A stretch of DNA of 64,000 bases from Azadirachta indica (GCA_022749755.1 CM040441.1:2422741-2486740), one strand, 5' to 3'; positions 12,441 through 25,269 are shown, numbered from the stretch's first letter. Numbers and translations: made by a program. The notes: generated by a model from the letters alone, not told the origin.

Positions 12441-13328
12441 AGGTAAGATTTCTAACACTATAGTTGTAGTAAATTCCAACAAGATTGGCACTTACTAAAC
12501 TACTAATAATTTTATATTACCTAACTCTTTAATTATTGTAAGTTTATAAATTATAGATAAAAAATAAATACGTGGTTGATAATTAATTTCAACAAAAAAA
12601 CTTATGTATAAACAAAAGTAATAAGTTTATTTTGTGTCGCATAAATCAATTGAAACTTCTATGTTATAAAATTCTTCTTGCATGTCATCATCTTAATTTG
12701 AGACCCTTTCATCAATTGAGTTTCATCAAAATCGGATTGAATCAAAAAATTTTGGGTCTAAATTTTTTAGAACCACATTGGAACGAACCTCAAAAAAAAC
12801 TGGACGGAATATATAAGAAATTGTTGGTCCGACTCAATTTTTACTATTTAGTATTGGCTTCTCTGTTTCCTTTAATTTTCTTAAAAATAATATTATTTAA
12901 CCTTCAACAAATGACATTATTTTATTATTTAATAGTATTTTAGTTCGATTTCAAGTTTTTGTACTAGAACCAGAAGCAAATAGAAAATTTTAATTTATTA
13001 AAAAAGAACTGAAATCGAACTAAATAACCTATAAAATTGAATGGAACCGATCCAGTCCAATTTTTCAAGTCTAGTTCTGCAAGAATGGATTGCATGTTTA
13101 TGCAGTTTTGAAGATAGTGGTCTCCACATGTTGGATTGCAAGAGGTAGCCAATCTGAAAATGGAATCATATTCTTAGGAACCATAAATAAAAATGCAAAA
13201 TTAGGCTTTTTAAGTTGGTAGAACAGATTGAACCAAATTGGTCTCCATTTTATCACTCATTTAAATCAAACAACTACAAATTTCAAGCAAAAAATTTTAG
13301 AAAAATGATTTGTCTGTAACCTTCAATG
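12441..13328. other. AT-rich spacer, no gene seen
   Basis: Short open frames at 12632-12943 (+) and 12964-13152 (-) have no recognisable domain and are biased by AT content. From about 13000 on the sequence is less AT-rich and leads into the tandem repeat that follows. Confidence 0.4.
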
Positions 13329-13799
13329 TCATTATAGCTTGCTATCAACCATTTCGGAAAGCTTCAGAAAGATAGATTGTGCAATTTTGAATCTGGTGGT
13401 GTGAGAGGTGATAGTTCACTTGCCAAAAAATCCTATGTTTGAAGTGGATTTGTCACTGACATTGCTATAGCCCCATTCAAAATTAGGTAACTTAGCTTGT
13501 TGTTGACAACTCTGAAGAGCTTTTAAAAGATAGATCGCTTGACTCTGGATTTGATGGTGTAGGAGGTGGGAGATCACTCATTGAAAAACCCCGTTTTTGA
13601 AGTAGACTAATAGTCATTGATGTTACTTTAGCCTTCAAATCGGGTGACTTAGGTTATCGTTGATGACTCCAAACAGCTTCCAGAAGATAGATCGCTTGAT
13701 TTTGTATTTGATGATACAGGAGGTGAGAGTTTACTAGTCGAAAAATTGAAATTTTTGGGGAAGATCCGTCACCGATGTTAATGTAGCATAAGGGAGAAA
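13329..13799 (+). repeat. Three tandem copies of a unit of about 157 bp
   Basis: Units start at about 13329, 13486 and 13643. Each contains GGTAACTTAG or GGTGACTTAG, then AGCTTC or AGCTTT, AGAAAGATAGAT or AAGATAGATCGCTTGA, GGAGGTGGGAGA or GGAGGTGAGAG, and TCACTGACATTG or TCACCGATGTTA. Copies 2 and 3 are closer to each other than to copy 1. No reading frame persists through the units. Confidence 0.75.
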
Positions 13800-16635
13800 C
13801 TCTCATTTCAAATTATTGCAGCATACCTTAGGTGACTCGGTATTACTGTTCATAATAAGATGTTATTTTTATTTATCACATCCAAACATAAGTATTTAGA
13901 ACTAGTGCTTTGATTATACTTACAAATAATTACATAAACAATTTAAATTCAATACAGGAGGAAAGGAAAAAAAACATTTATAAGAATATTTGTAAAATTA
14001 CAACATATATATAATTTAATTTTATTAAACATAGTCATCAAATTTTCAATGTTAAGTTTGAAAACAAATGCTTTTGAGGCAAAAACAATAAGGAAATCAG
14101 GGATTATTTTTTATTTAAAATCAACAATAGGAAATTAAGTGCGGTAGATTTTAAAAAATTAAAAAAAGAAAAGATTACTGACCATACTTTAGCCATTTTA
14201 GGGACCTAACAGTCATTTTCCCTTTTATTTATTGCAAAGCAAAATGTTGAATGTAACCATTTTCCTCCGTATACGCTATACAAAATTGCAATTGTCTTTT
14301 AATAAATAATCAAAATCCTACTAATAATATTATAACTCACTACCATGGAAAAAAAGTTTGATTAATTTAAAGTTATTAACTTTAACCAAATTTTTTGTTT
14401 TCTCTCCTATTGGGACCCATTCAATATATTCAATGTATTTCTTTACATCAAAGGTATTATAAAATCAATAGTTTCTAATCTACAAGCTCTTTATACAAAT
14501 TAATATCATATTATTTAGTTATCACATATTTTGTTTATTTTTATTATTGTTACCAATGCTTTTATATTTTTATTCAATTAATATTATTATGTTACATAAA
14601 ATTATATTTCATAATTAACAGTTTCTATTCTTAAAATTATTCTTATAATGGGGACAACTTTAGACAATTAAATGCGATCCTTGTTTCAGTCATAACATGG
14701 AAATGCCTGGGTATTGATAATAAACAATTAGTGGCAAAGCCAACTAGGCCCATGTTCAAAGCATAATTCATATCACATGAAATTAATCACCCAAAGTATG
14801 CTGGTTTGGTCCGTGTGGACTTGATAAAATAATAAAAAAAATTTAATAAAATAAGGAATTGTTGTATTAAGATTTTATCCAATTGCCTTCTCTAAAAATT
14901 TAAAAAAAAAACGTTTAACTAGGTTTTCTCGTCCTCTTTCCAAGTACTAATTAGTTTTAAAGGATGTTTAGATTAGATTCAAACCTTCAAAATTTTGTTA
15001 TGAAACTTAAAAAAGAAGGAAAAACAAAAAGAATTTTATTATGAAGAGATTGTGGCAGAAAATTTTCAAATTCTTGCCTTAAAAAACAATACATCATCTT
15101 GTTATCTTAAATATGATAGCACATTATGATGACACCTTAAGAAGGATGATATTTTCATTTTCCTACATCATTATACTTGATTTATCAATTGTTAAATAGA
15201 ACACTTACTATTGTTTCGTTCATTTTTGCATGTTTATTTTTTTTAAGTGTTTTATTTTTTATTTCATAGGTATTAATGTGTCTTAAATAAAAAGGAAAAC
15301 AAAGAACAAGTGCACATTCACGAACCTCTCGATTGATCTGGGACTAAATTTATAGAAATCGACGTTTTGAATTGGGTGTACTAAAATGGAGATAATTTTG
15401 TCTACTAACTCATAATCGTGATTCATATAAGGTATTGGAAACTAGACATTCAGAGCTTTTCAATGATATATTATTTGTACCTATGCAAACAATATACTAG
15501 TGCTCCCACACCGTTCCATTGGCCCTACGACATCTAAACTTGTGAATGACGTTTTTTGGATGAATTTTGGCCCAGAGATTATGTTTTGATGGTTTGATTT
15601 AAGTCCATACTAGGTTTTTATGTTTATGAGGTTGAGCCAAAGCTTACCCAAGAATAAAAGGTGAGTTTTAGAGTGAGAACAATGTGACAAATAGGGAAAG
15701 AAGCACACATGGAGGAGGAGATTTTTAGAGAGAGAAAGGTAGAAAATCATCATTTCTTGAAGGAAGTCGGGAGAATATTTGAAGATTTGTGGATTTAAAG
15801 CATCAATTTATGTAGTTTTATCTCTTCCTCTCTTTATGTTGTCTTGAAATTTATATAGTTGTTATTGTTTTAATTCAATGTTTGCATTTATAAATTTCGT
15901 GATGCTTTATGTCATGAATTCTCTTATATTAGGCTAAATTTCATGTTTTAGGGACTTCGTATAGTTTATTTGAACCATGTTTTAAATATTTAGTATTTTA
16001 TTAATGTTACTACAATTCAATTCATTTGTGTTCCCTTATATTTAATGCCTCTAATTTGTTATATGATAAATTAGATGATGATTGACAAATGATTTCATGT
16101 TTGAGAAAGATTAAGTCATTTATCAGTTTAAAGTAGCATAATTTAGGTAGTTGTAAGAGCAGGAGGTGATCAAGTATTTGGTAGTTAGTTACGGAGTAAA
16201 GCGTAACAACCATATACTTTAATCGAGTCAAATAGGAATGTTGGCTTGATTATTTGTACATAGGACCTTGTTCGACATTCGAGAGAGGGAACAAAGTCAT
16301 TTTATAACTCTTGACTAGTGAATTGAATGAAATGCATTAACAATTACTAATTAGGAAGATCACAGGGTTAAGAAAGTGAAATCAACCTAAAATTATTATC
16401 CTATAGATTTCCATTTATTTAATTTAATTTACTATTTTGATTATATTTTTATATCTAAATTTGTTTCATGAAACTAGATTGCCTAAATAAAATTAAGTTG
16501 TCATAACTATAGTACTTACTCAAAAGTTTAATCCTCGAATTGATGTTTAATTCTCATCGATACGACAATACTTTTTTATCGTTTTATTACTTGCACGACC
16601 TCTTATACTTGCGAGTTACGTGGCTTCGTATTATT
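13800..16635. other. Non-coding stretch with dispersed repeat pieces
   Basis: No gene is recognised. Around 15085-15150 the sequence is an inverted match to about 59320-59390 (shared core GTGCTATCATATTTAAGATAACA or variant). Between about 15290 and 16300 the sequence is more complex and resembles untranslated LTR or internal DNA of a non-autonomous retroelement, but I found no LTR ends. Confidence 0.35.
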
Positions 16636-17382
16636 TCAATATTTTTGTCCTCAAATTTCTTTTTCAATTTTTTTTTATTTTGTAATTTTACAAATAGTTT
16701 AAAATCAAATTACAATTTAATATTTTTTCTTTTTTAATAAATAAAAATAATGAAATAAAGTTAAAATTATAAATGCCAAACATACTCAAAGATATAATTT
16801 ATATTTAATAAATTTTTAATATTTCGGACGTGCTCAATTAAGCACGAAATATCGTCACAATGTGTTAAATTGTGTTGTACAATTTTTATCTCTTAATTAT
16901 AATTTTCATATTCTTTTATTATATATACATCCTAATTTTTTATTTTAATACAAATTTTAGCTTGAATGTTAGATTGTATTTTAAAAATATTATTCATTAG
17001 CTAAATATTTTCTAAGAAGTCTAGTTTTTATGCGCAATTAATAGATGTCAATTAATATTGTTGTGGATGAAGTTTTCCCATATGATTTAAAAGATGAATA
17101 TCAATTAGTCTTCCTATATCAAAACCGCTTTCTTATAATTCTTCTAAAGTCTTGGTTGTCGTTACCTATATCATTTTTTTTTCCTTTTTGTGTATTAACA
17201 ATGACAATTTGTGTGTTCTTGTAATAAAATTTTACAAAATTTAATATGGTAAAATAGTAATAATGTATATATATAGAGAATATTATATGAATTATTGGAA
17301 TAAAGTGCCAGGAAATTTCGCTAAAGACTAAGACTAATTGAGATATAAGAGGGCCGTGCATGAATATGTGCAGGAAAATATT

Positions 17383-17570
17383 GGTACTTTAATGTGTGGT
17401 TTGAAATAAGTATCAAGTCTAGAAAATCTTTGTTAATTAAGGAAGGTAAATCTAAACTACTGAAAATTTTAATCTTAAGGGATAGTGTTAATAGTCCTAT
17501 AAGTTCTTAAGGTTGCGGTGAGAACAATATTAGTGTAATATTTGACCTATCAGGCAACCTTTTTGATGCA
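17383..17570 (+). pseudogene. WAKL exon-1 relic in tandem unit 1
   Basis: The plus strand matches exon 1 of the WAKL genes from the YFNEWFEVT region (here TACTTTAATGTGTGGTTTGA) through the VPVIASGCGRN region (here GTTCTTAAGGTTGCGGTGAG) to the PFYF region (here CCTTTTTGATGC). It begins exactly where R1 ends. It is frameshifted, carries stop codons and lacks signal peptide and kinase, so it is a dead fragment of about 63 codons. Confidence 0.7.
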
Positions 17571-18647
17571 TGCAAGAAACATAGTAGAAGTATAATAGTT
17601 TTAAGTGACTGCTTAGTTTGATATTTTATTGGCTAAAAGTGCTAAAAGGGTTTTTTAAACTTATAAATGATAAAAAAATTATTAAATTCAAGCTACCTAA
17701 TTACAATTTTGTTTCATCTACTGGCAAATTATACAAGTTTCAATTGTTTCAATATTTTTGTCCTCAAATTTCTTATTCAATTTTTTATTTTTTAGTTTTA
17801 CAAATAGTTTAAAAAATATTTCATTATTTTCAATAAATAAAAATAATAAAATGAAATCATAATTATAAGTTCAAAACAGAGTCAAAGAAATAGCTTAATG
17901 TTTAATAATTATTTTGATTTAATAATATTTTTAATATTTTGAACATGCTCAATTAAGCACAAAATATCGGCCTAATGTATGGTGTTGGACATATGATTAG
18001 TGTTTGTGCTTTGCTTGGCCCATCATGGAAACTCAAGTGGGCTGAAGAAATCCAGGCAACATGGTCGGATTTGCCTCTCTATTGTGAACGCCTTAAGGAT
18101 TTAAATTTAATATATTACAAAAGGAGAAAAGTGTTCCATGCTACTGACATTTGCTAATTAAAATAAAAATTCAAAATAAATAAAACCTGTGATAAAGTAT
18201 GCAATGTCTATTAAATTGTACTGTACAATTTTTATCTCTTAATTATAATTTTCATATTTTTTTATTACATTTACATCCTAATTTATTTTAATACACATTT
18301 TAGCTTAACTGTTAGATTCTATTTAAAAAATTAATTTAAGAATATATATGTACATGTCAAGGACATATTAGCTAAATATTTTCTAATAAGTCTAGTTTTC
18401 TTGCAATTAATAGATGTCTATTAATGTTGTTGTGCATGAAGTTGCCTCCATCTTCTTTTCTCAGTATGCTAACAATGACAATTTGTGTCTCCATGTGATA
18501 AAATTCTACAAAATTTATTATGGTAGGGTAGTATTGATGTATATATCTAGGGAACATTATATTAATTATTGGAATAATGTGTATGGAAATTTTAGCTAAA
18601 GACTAGAAAATATATAAGAGGGCCACGCAAGAATATGTGGATGAAAA

Positions 18648-18846
18648 TATCCCTACTTTAATGAGTGGTTTGAAGTAACCATCAAGTCTAAAAAATCTTT
18701 GCTAATTAAGGAAGGTAAACCTAAACTACTGAAAATTTTAATCCTAAGGGATAGCATTAATACTCCTGTAATTTCTTTGAGTTGCAACAAAAACAATACT
18801 GTAGTAGTAGTTGATCTATTGGGCAACCTTTTTGATGCCTTTAACA
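18648..18846 (+). pseudogene. WAKL exon-1 relic in tandem unit 2
   Basis: Translation of the plus strand gives FNEWFEVT, then a diverged stretch and NTPVIS, and LLGNLF, aligned with FNEWFEVT, VNVPVIA and LSGTPF of WAKL copy B. This is a better preserved version of the 17383-17570 relic, still without start, cysteine framework or kinase. R1 abuts it at the same position. Confidence 0.75.
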
Positions 18847-18850
18847 AGCA

Positions 18851-19255
18851 TTAAATTGTTTGTATTTATTAAAATAAAAGTTTAAGAAAATTAAAATTCT
18901 AATTTCTTTTAAATAATATAATTATATTTTCTAATAGTTTTGATTATATTAATACAGTAATAAATAACAAATGAATAATTTTTAATAAATTATATTAATA
19001 TATACATTATTTTCAACTATCTATATACAAACATATACAAATATTTAACTCAATTATATTCAGATGCTTTAATAAATATTTAGGTGTAAGTTAAAAACTC
19101 AATTAGTTAGTGCAGAGAGAAAAGAAGCGAGAAGCAATGACGACCAAGACTTTTTGAAGAATTATAAGAAAGAGTTTATGATATAGGAAGACTAATTGAT
19201 ATTTTGTAACAATCACTTTAAGTCATTGCATGCATGGCAATATTAATTTATAATT
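18851..19255 (+). repeat. AT-rich spacer ending in an R1 fragment
   Basis: From about 19100 the R1 blocks reappear: AGAGAAAAGAAG, CAAGACTTTTTGAAGAATTAT, GGAAGACTAATTGATATTT and AAGTCATTGCATGCATGG. The fragment joins the 3' flank of WAKL copy B, as R1 does near copy A. Confidence 0.5.
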
Positions 19256-19609
19256 GGACTATTCCTTAGGCTGGCATTTATAAACTTCTCTAATAACAAA
19301 TTTAGTGCTAACTGGAGTTTGCAATTGCTTAGACATAAGGCATTTAATTTCATATTAGGGATTAAAGATGACATTGTTGAATAATACTAATTTTCTCAAT
19401 TGCAATCAAAGTTTGAATCAAATTTCTGATAATACTAATTTTCTCAATTGTCATCAAACTTTTATACTAATGACATGTTATAAAACACAAATAAAGTCAC
19501 ACAAAATAAAGATCTTATTACATAATACTAAAATACTATAACTCAAATAAAGGAAAAAAAATTAGCGAGCAAATCCATACATGTAAAAGGCAATTTTTCA
19601 CTCTCATCA
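19256..19609. other. 3' flank of WAKL copy B
   Basis: The blocks here (CTAACTGGAGTTTGCAATTGCT, GGGATTAAAGA, ACTAATTTTCTCAATTG) recur at 27050-27150, and inverted at 29090-29280 and 34490-34680. It therefore marks WAKL 3' flanks throughout the cluster, even where the gene body is lost. No separate gene is seen. Confidence 0.5.
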
Positions 19610-22399
19610 CTAATTGTTTGAAATCAAAGGGTCTGCATCGATTGAAAAAGTAGTACTAGTATTGAAAAATGACTCGGCTCTAGTGGAAGACGAATTAGTT
19701 TCCAAATTATATCCTATCATGTCACCATCTTGGTAATCAATGATCTCTTCATAATTTGGTGGCACAATGGAATCTCCTCTAATTCTGGTTAATTCAATTG
19801 CTACTTCTCTCATTGTAGGTCTCTTTTTTCCATTAAGATTCAAACATTTTTGTGCAAGTACAGCAACTATTATAATCTCTTCTTTGCCTCCTTCCTTCAG
19901 AACTCGAGAATCAAGCACCTCAAATAAACGGTCCTCTTTCATTGCACATAAAAAATATGCTGCTAAACTTTTATCTTCTTCACAAGTAGTTGAACGAATT
20001 GGCTTTTGTCCTGTTAAAAGTTCAGCAAGAACTACTCCGAAACTATAGACATCACTTTTTTCTGTAAATTGACTTGATCGAAAATACTCTGGATCTAAAT
20101 AACCAAACGTTCCCTGTACTCGAGTAGTCAAATGTGTTTGATCAACTGTCATAGATCTTGATGTCCCAAAATCTGAAACTTTTGCTCGATATTTATCATC
20201 CAAAAGTATGTTTGCAGACTTGATGTCTCGATGGTAAATAGGTATTGAAGCTACTGAATGTAAATACGATAGAGCCCCTGAAACTTCAACAGCAATGCGT
20301 AAACGCATTTCCCATGTGATTGGAAACTCCTCAATTTGGTCATGTATGTATTGAAAGAGAGTTCCATTGGGAATGAATTCGTAGACAAGAAGAGGAACTT
20401 CTATCTCCAAGCAACATCCTAATAGCTTAACTACATTTCTATGATTAATTTGAGAAAGAATTACCACCTCATTGATAAATTCCTCAACTTTACTCTCATC
20501 AATTACTTTGGATTTTTTAATAGCCACAATTCTTCCATCTGCCAACATTCCTTTATACACAATGCCTTGTCCTCCTTGACCAAGGATTCTATTAGTGTTG
20601 TAGTTGTCGGTTGCCTTTTCTAATTCCTTTGAAGAAAACAATTTTGTCCTATCCACATTGCCTTTATTAGAAGATAGCTCTTGTTGCAATAATAAACCAC
20701 CATTTCTTTTGAAGAATTTTTGTTACAGCTTGATTTTCCTTCTTTTTTTCACAAACTTGTACAACCACCATCCTCCGATCAATAGCAGCAATAATCCAAG
20801 CGAACCACCAATGGAACCTGCGTTCCCCAATATTAAAATTTTTAACATTAATCAAATATTTATAAGAATATTGTACTTTAACCCTCCTAACTTTGAGTTT
20901 CTAGCCTGTGTAAGAAACCTCTAATTGTTAAAGAAATGTGAGAATACTATTAATTATTTTAGTAGAAATAAAAAAAATATTCCGTGCTATAACTATTTTT
21001 ATTTTAAATTGACTATCTTACCCATAAACTATCATAAACATATAAAATAAATATATTGTCTTTATTTTTATGTTGTAATAGTCAATATAATTTTATTCTA
21101 ATATTTATTTTTAAAAGTTATAATAATATTTTGAACCCTAATTATTTTTTTTTTTTTAAAATTTGCTATCAAGTCTTTTACAATATTAATTATATATAAT
21201 TTTTTAAATAGAACATTTAATTTAAAATGTTCTATATTGTAAAAGTTTTTAAAAATTTTGAAAGCAAATTTTATATTGCAAAATATTTAGAATTAATATT
21301 GTAAAAAATTGACAACAAATTTGAAAATAATATTCCATATTTGTATGTACATATGTACGTACATGCGTATAGATATAAAATTGTAGCTGAGGTAGTGAAG
21401 AGATATTTGTACCTGCAATAATTTGAACTTTTACAAGAGAATTGAGTGTTTTGTTGGCGGTGCAGTACCCAGCAATAGAAGAATTATGGTAGCCAGCAGG
21501 ACATTGGGAACAATTGTTATTCATACAATACATGCCACCTGTCCATGGAAAATAATAATTAAAATAAAATACAGAGTTTACAGCAAGAGTTAATTGATAG
21601 AAAAAGAAGGGTACCTGCGCAATATCCTCGGTGGATGCGATAGCAGCGACATAAAAGGTTTGGACTCGGAGACAACCAACAGTCCCCATATTGATTACAA
21701 ATGGTATTCGAACTATCTGATCTTTCAAGACATGATCCAATAAATTTTCGCCAGTCCAGACATGCAGGAGCATATTTTGCGTCATTGAATTTTGGGTAAA
21801 TTGAATCTTGGTCAAGCATGAAGGCAGGCAGACCTGCATTCTCGGTTATTGGCATTTTCAAAATTACTCAAAAGTAAACTGGATATGTTTACTTTGAAAT
21901 ATTGCAGATTTGAAGGAATGCTTGTTTGGCAACACTTGATGCCATAACAATCTTCTTTTCCAGCTTTCTCGTCAACATTACACACAGATAGACACCCAGC
22001 AATAACAGAATTATTCTGGTCGATCATAGTTGCATAGCTATTACAACCTATGACGGTGAATTTATTGTAATCGACTGAAAAGTAAAAAGGGGTACCTGAT
22101 AGGTTAACTGATACACCATTGCTGCTGTTCCTACCGCAACCTGAAGCAATTACAGGAACATTGACCACAATTGGTGGGTCAATAAATTCCAGTAGTTCCA
22201 GGTTGACCTTCCTTAAGAAAGGTTTTTGAGAGTTGCAAGTTACTTCAAACCACTCATTGAAGTAGCAATTCTTTTCTGTTCCAAAGGGATAACCAATGCG
22301 CACATTTCCACAGTACGTATCTGGACATTTACGCACAGCTGTGGAAGCATTGATTAGGCATAGCAACAAAATGATGTGTAACCACAGCAGAGTATTCAT
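19610..22399 (-). pseudogene. Wall-associated receptor kinase-like gene (WAKL copy B), two lesions
   Basis: This has the same three-exon plan as copy A: 22399-21615, 21538-21413 and 20817-19610. It encodes a signal peptide (MNTLLWLHIILLLCL), a GUB_WAK domain (CPDTYCGNVRIGYPFG), a short Cys-rich second exon (YCMNNNCSQCPAGYHN), a membrane helix (LGLLLLLIGG) and an RD kinase with [24 protein letters not shown] and GYLDPEY. Two lesions break it. A TGCC duplication (21823-21830 on the plus strand) shifts the frame near the exon-1 end. A TAA at 20723-20725 replaces the Gln codon that copy A has after IKL, between the membrane helix and the kinase. With the 4 bases ignored the exons total 705 codons with stop. 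The second intron is AT-rich and longer than in copy A. The kinase part alone stays open for 359 codons. The gene arose by duplication and is probably non-functional. Confidence 0.85.
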
Positions 22400-22790
22400 T
22401 ATCGTCTCCCAGCTCTCTCTTTTCTTTGGGATATATAGCGGCTGTAAGAAAGTGTGTGTGGCTCTGCACTTCATTGATATTTTGATTCATTCAGTAGGTG
22501 GTATGGGGCGGAGCGAGTCCCAGCACACGAAAGATTGGATTGCCTGAATCACGAGTCTTATATACTGTGTTACGATCACCAAATTGAATACCTTACATTA
22601 TTCTCTTCTCAACATTATTAATTTTCCGTAAGTAGAACATATTGATTATTTTCTATATGGGTGCTAGCGATCCATTTCAGTTCATAGCCAAGGTCCTGTG
22701 TGACGATGGAGTTCAAGAAAAATTCTATAGATTTCAAAGGATATTCAAATGGTGAAATATTACCTCTTTAAAGCCACGTATATACAAGAC
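22400..22790. promoter_or_regulatory. Upstream region of WAKL copy B
   Basis: A leader block of about 45 bp next to the start codon (GGGATATATAGCGGCTG and AAGAGAGAG-type purine run on the minus strand) is conserved with copy A. Further up the sequence differs between copies. No certain TATA box position can be set, because the TATATA lies only about 35 bp from the start codon. Confidence 0.3.
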
Positions 22791-23300
22791 GCCCACAGTC
22801 CTCTTAGTCGTAGTCTAGCTTTGTACTAATTTTCCACGTACTTTTTTTTTCCAAGAATTCTTATATATTGTCTACATACATCCGTGCTACCCTAAAATTT
22901 TCCACGTTCTTTTTCCAATCTTTGTCATTTATTATTTTCTATATTTGTTGTCACTGTCAAATTTTGTAGAATTTTCAAAAAACATTGAGAAAGGAAGGTA
23001 GAGAAGACCACAACCAAGAGTACTTGTTGAATAATTGTAAGAAAAGTTTTTTGATGTAAGACTTTTCAATTTTTAAAACTTAAGGTGCTTTTTATTCACC
23101 TTTTTTCTTTTGTAATAATATCTAACTTTTTTTATTATAATTTCAACAATAAAATAAAAAGTTAATATTAGGAATGAAAACGGTTAATTGATATTTTATG
23201 GCAATCGTATTCTATCTTCCAAGTCATATGGAATAATTATATTAAGTATCCCTCGTGGTAACATTAATTAATATCTATATTCGTGGTCTATTTTATAGCA
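22791..23300 (+). repeat. R1 repeat copy, diverged
   Basis: It contains a CCTCTTAGTCGTAGTCTAG head, TTTGTAGAATTTT, then AGAGTACTTGTTGAATAATTGTAAGAAA, corresponding to the R1 order. It is non-coding and lies upstream of copy B. Confidence 0.45.
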
Positions 23301-24377
23301 ATGACATTCATCTATATATAAACTAAATATATCTAAAGCAAAGCTTTATTAAATAACCGATGAAAAGATAAGTTTTATAATATAATAATGTATGTTTGGG
23401 ATTACACAAGATTATTGGACAAATTCTCGCAGATTTTTTGGGGGTAAAAAAGTAATTAAGCACTATACTGCACAATAAAAAATCTATTTAAATTATGAAA
23501 TTAACAAAGTAATAAATGATAAAATTTTACAATTAATAATAAATAATAAAATTAACAAACATAATAAACAAACAATGGTTAATCAACCAAAAAAAAAAAT
23601 CATAAAATTAAAAAAGTAATAAATATATAAATCATTAAATTAACAATAAATAATATATAATTAACAAAATAATAAACAATAAATCATCATTAAATTAACA
23701 AAACAGTAAATAAATAAATCATAAAATTAATAATAAATAATAAATAATAAAATTAATAAAATAATAGAATTTAATACAAGACTATATTTGGTGATTGTAC
23801 TATAAAATATTAATTATAGAAAAAATATTTTATTATTTTAGTATATATTATTACTTTTAATGAATAATTAAATAATTCAAAAGTATTAATAACAAAAATT
23901 GTTACTTTTTAGGACAATTATTGATTTATCCTCGTGATTGTGTCAAAAACTTGCAATATGTACATGTCATTATAGCACATATCATCTTTTTATTGGAAAT
24001 TTACAGCTGAGTTGACCACCATCACTAATCACTGTTAATTGTCATTGACTATCGTCAAACATCTTTTATTTAGATCAATATAGATATCATTACAATCTTT
24101 GTTGGATTCTATTCAAATTTTTTATTTTTAATATGAAGTTGAGAAAGACAATAAACAAAAAAAAAGAAAAAATGGCACACATGTATTTGAAAAGTATAAA
24201 AAGTTACTAATTATACACAAGTATGAACGCAAATAGACAAATTAGGTAAGATAATTTTTTAAAACATAAATTAATGATGTCTAGCTAGTGTTTTGGAATA
24301 ACCGTTATTTTCTATTAATAATATAGGAAAATCTTTTTAAATACAACAACCAATTAGAATTTCACATGTATGCAAAT
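23301..24377. other. AT-rich spacer, no gene seen
   Basis: About 23500-23770 is built from short repeats of AATAAATAATAAAATTAACAAA type, a low-complexity array. No domain, LTR or inverted ends are visible. Confidence 0.4.
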
Positions 24378-24468
24378 TTCCACAATTTGTTTCTAGATAG
24401 ATGCTTATAGCTACCAAAGCATTGAATAGGCATATAGTGACAAACTAATGTGTAACTCAAGCTAAATC
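24378..24468 (-). pseudogene. WAKL signal-peptide region relic
   Basis: The stretch TTCCACAATTTGTTTCTAGA to TGTGTAACTCAAGCT aligns with the part of WAKL exon 1 that encodes the signal peptide and first Cys motif (TTCCACACTTTGTATCTGGA to TGTGTAACCCCAGCT in copy A). The start codon region and the rest of the gene are gone. Confidence 0.65.
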
Positions 24469-24600
24469 TTTTAAGAAATCCTTTTGAACTTGAATAAGGG
24501 TAGCCTAATCTTTTAGCATATCATACCCTTTCTCAACAATTTTATGTGCATTTTGAGTTCCTAACAAAGCCTTCATCTCGATACTTTAATTATGAAAGCA
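24469..24600 (-). pseudogene. Copia gag relic
   Basis: This is a close match to 50697-50825, which encodes the N-terminal part of a Ty1/copia gag (the segment after LLGPQDMCEVV). The two share TCCTTTTGAA-TTGA-TAAGGGTAGCC and TCGATACT or TTGATACT blocks. It directly follows the WAKL signal-peptide relic, so an insertion or end-joining happened there. Confidence 0.55.
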
Positions 24601-25269
24601 CATTGTTAAATATATTAAAAAATGCGTTATTATAAATTAGAAATATAATTTTGAGATTCCTATCAAGATCTATGTATATAAATAAAAATATTTAACAAGA
24701 AGTCAATTTAAAAATAAAATCATGAATATTTCAAATACTTTTACAATCACAATAACAAACAAATTTTATCTTTCATACATTCATTTGAATTTTGCAATAA
24801 TAGCTTTGATCATAGCCAAATTAACTGCATTTTATATATCGGATTAAAGGAAAAAAGAACAATTGCACTTCTAAGAGTTTTACTAATTTTAATTTTGATA
24901 AAAAATACCCACAAACTTTATCTATTAGTTGACTGCATGAATTTTTTACATTAAATTTTTAAATAATTAATGTGTTATAAAATTAAATATATTATTATTT
25001 TAATATGTGTTTTCAATTAGCAGTTGAAAATAATTTTTTACCTAATTAATATTATATAAGGGTATTGTTGTTATTTTTAATAAATTAAAATTTTTATGGG
25101 TATTTTTAAAATTATTGAGATCATTTAAGTTAATAAACTAAACTTTAAGAATTCATATATTATTATATTTAACTTGTCAATTAGCAGAAGGGGGATTCAG
25201 ATTATTATGAAAATAAGAGGGGACATCGGGGTATTAGGTCAAACAACGGTGGGTATTGGACATTCTCCC
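24601..25269. mobile_element. AT-rich region ending in a long-inverted-repeat element arm
   Basis: From about 24880 to 25269 the sequence matches the right arm of the 2904-4153 element (AGCAGTTGAAAATAATTTTT, GGGGGATTCAGATTATTATG), ending GGACATTCTCCC. The left arm is missing or too diverged. The part before 24880 shows nothing recognisable. Confidence 0.45.

Larger units (their letters stand above)
16640..18850 (-). repeat. Tandem duplication of about 1.1 kb: R1 plus a WAKL exon-1 piece
   Basis: Unit 1 (about 16640-17744) and unit 2 (about 17745-18850) align along their length with indels: TTTTTGTCCTCAAATTTCTT, ATGCTCAATTAAGCAC, the inverted R1 block with GTACAATTTTTATCTCTTAA, GGCCATGCA-type ends, then a WAKL exon-1 fragment. 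Unit 2 has an insert with short plus-strand coding-like bases (17975-18157) of no recognised family. Confidence 0.7.

Noticed and set aside
17975..18157. 60-residue plus-strand frame within the tandem duplication
   Set aside because: It is absent from the other unit and has no recognisable family; probably R2-like DNA read by chance.
23500..23770. Array of short AT repeats, considered as a CRISPR-like or satellite array
   Set aside because: Units are irregular, low-complexity and without constant spacer length; a plant nuclear context also makes CRISPR implausible.
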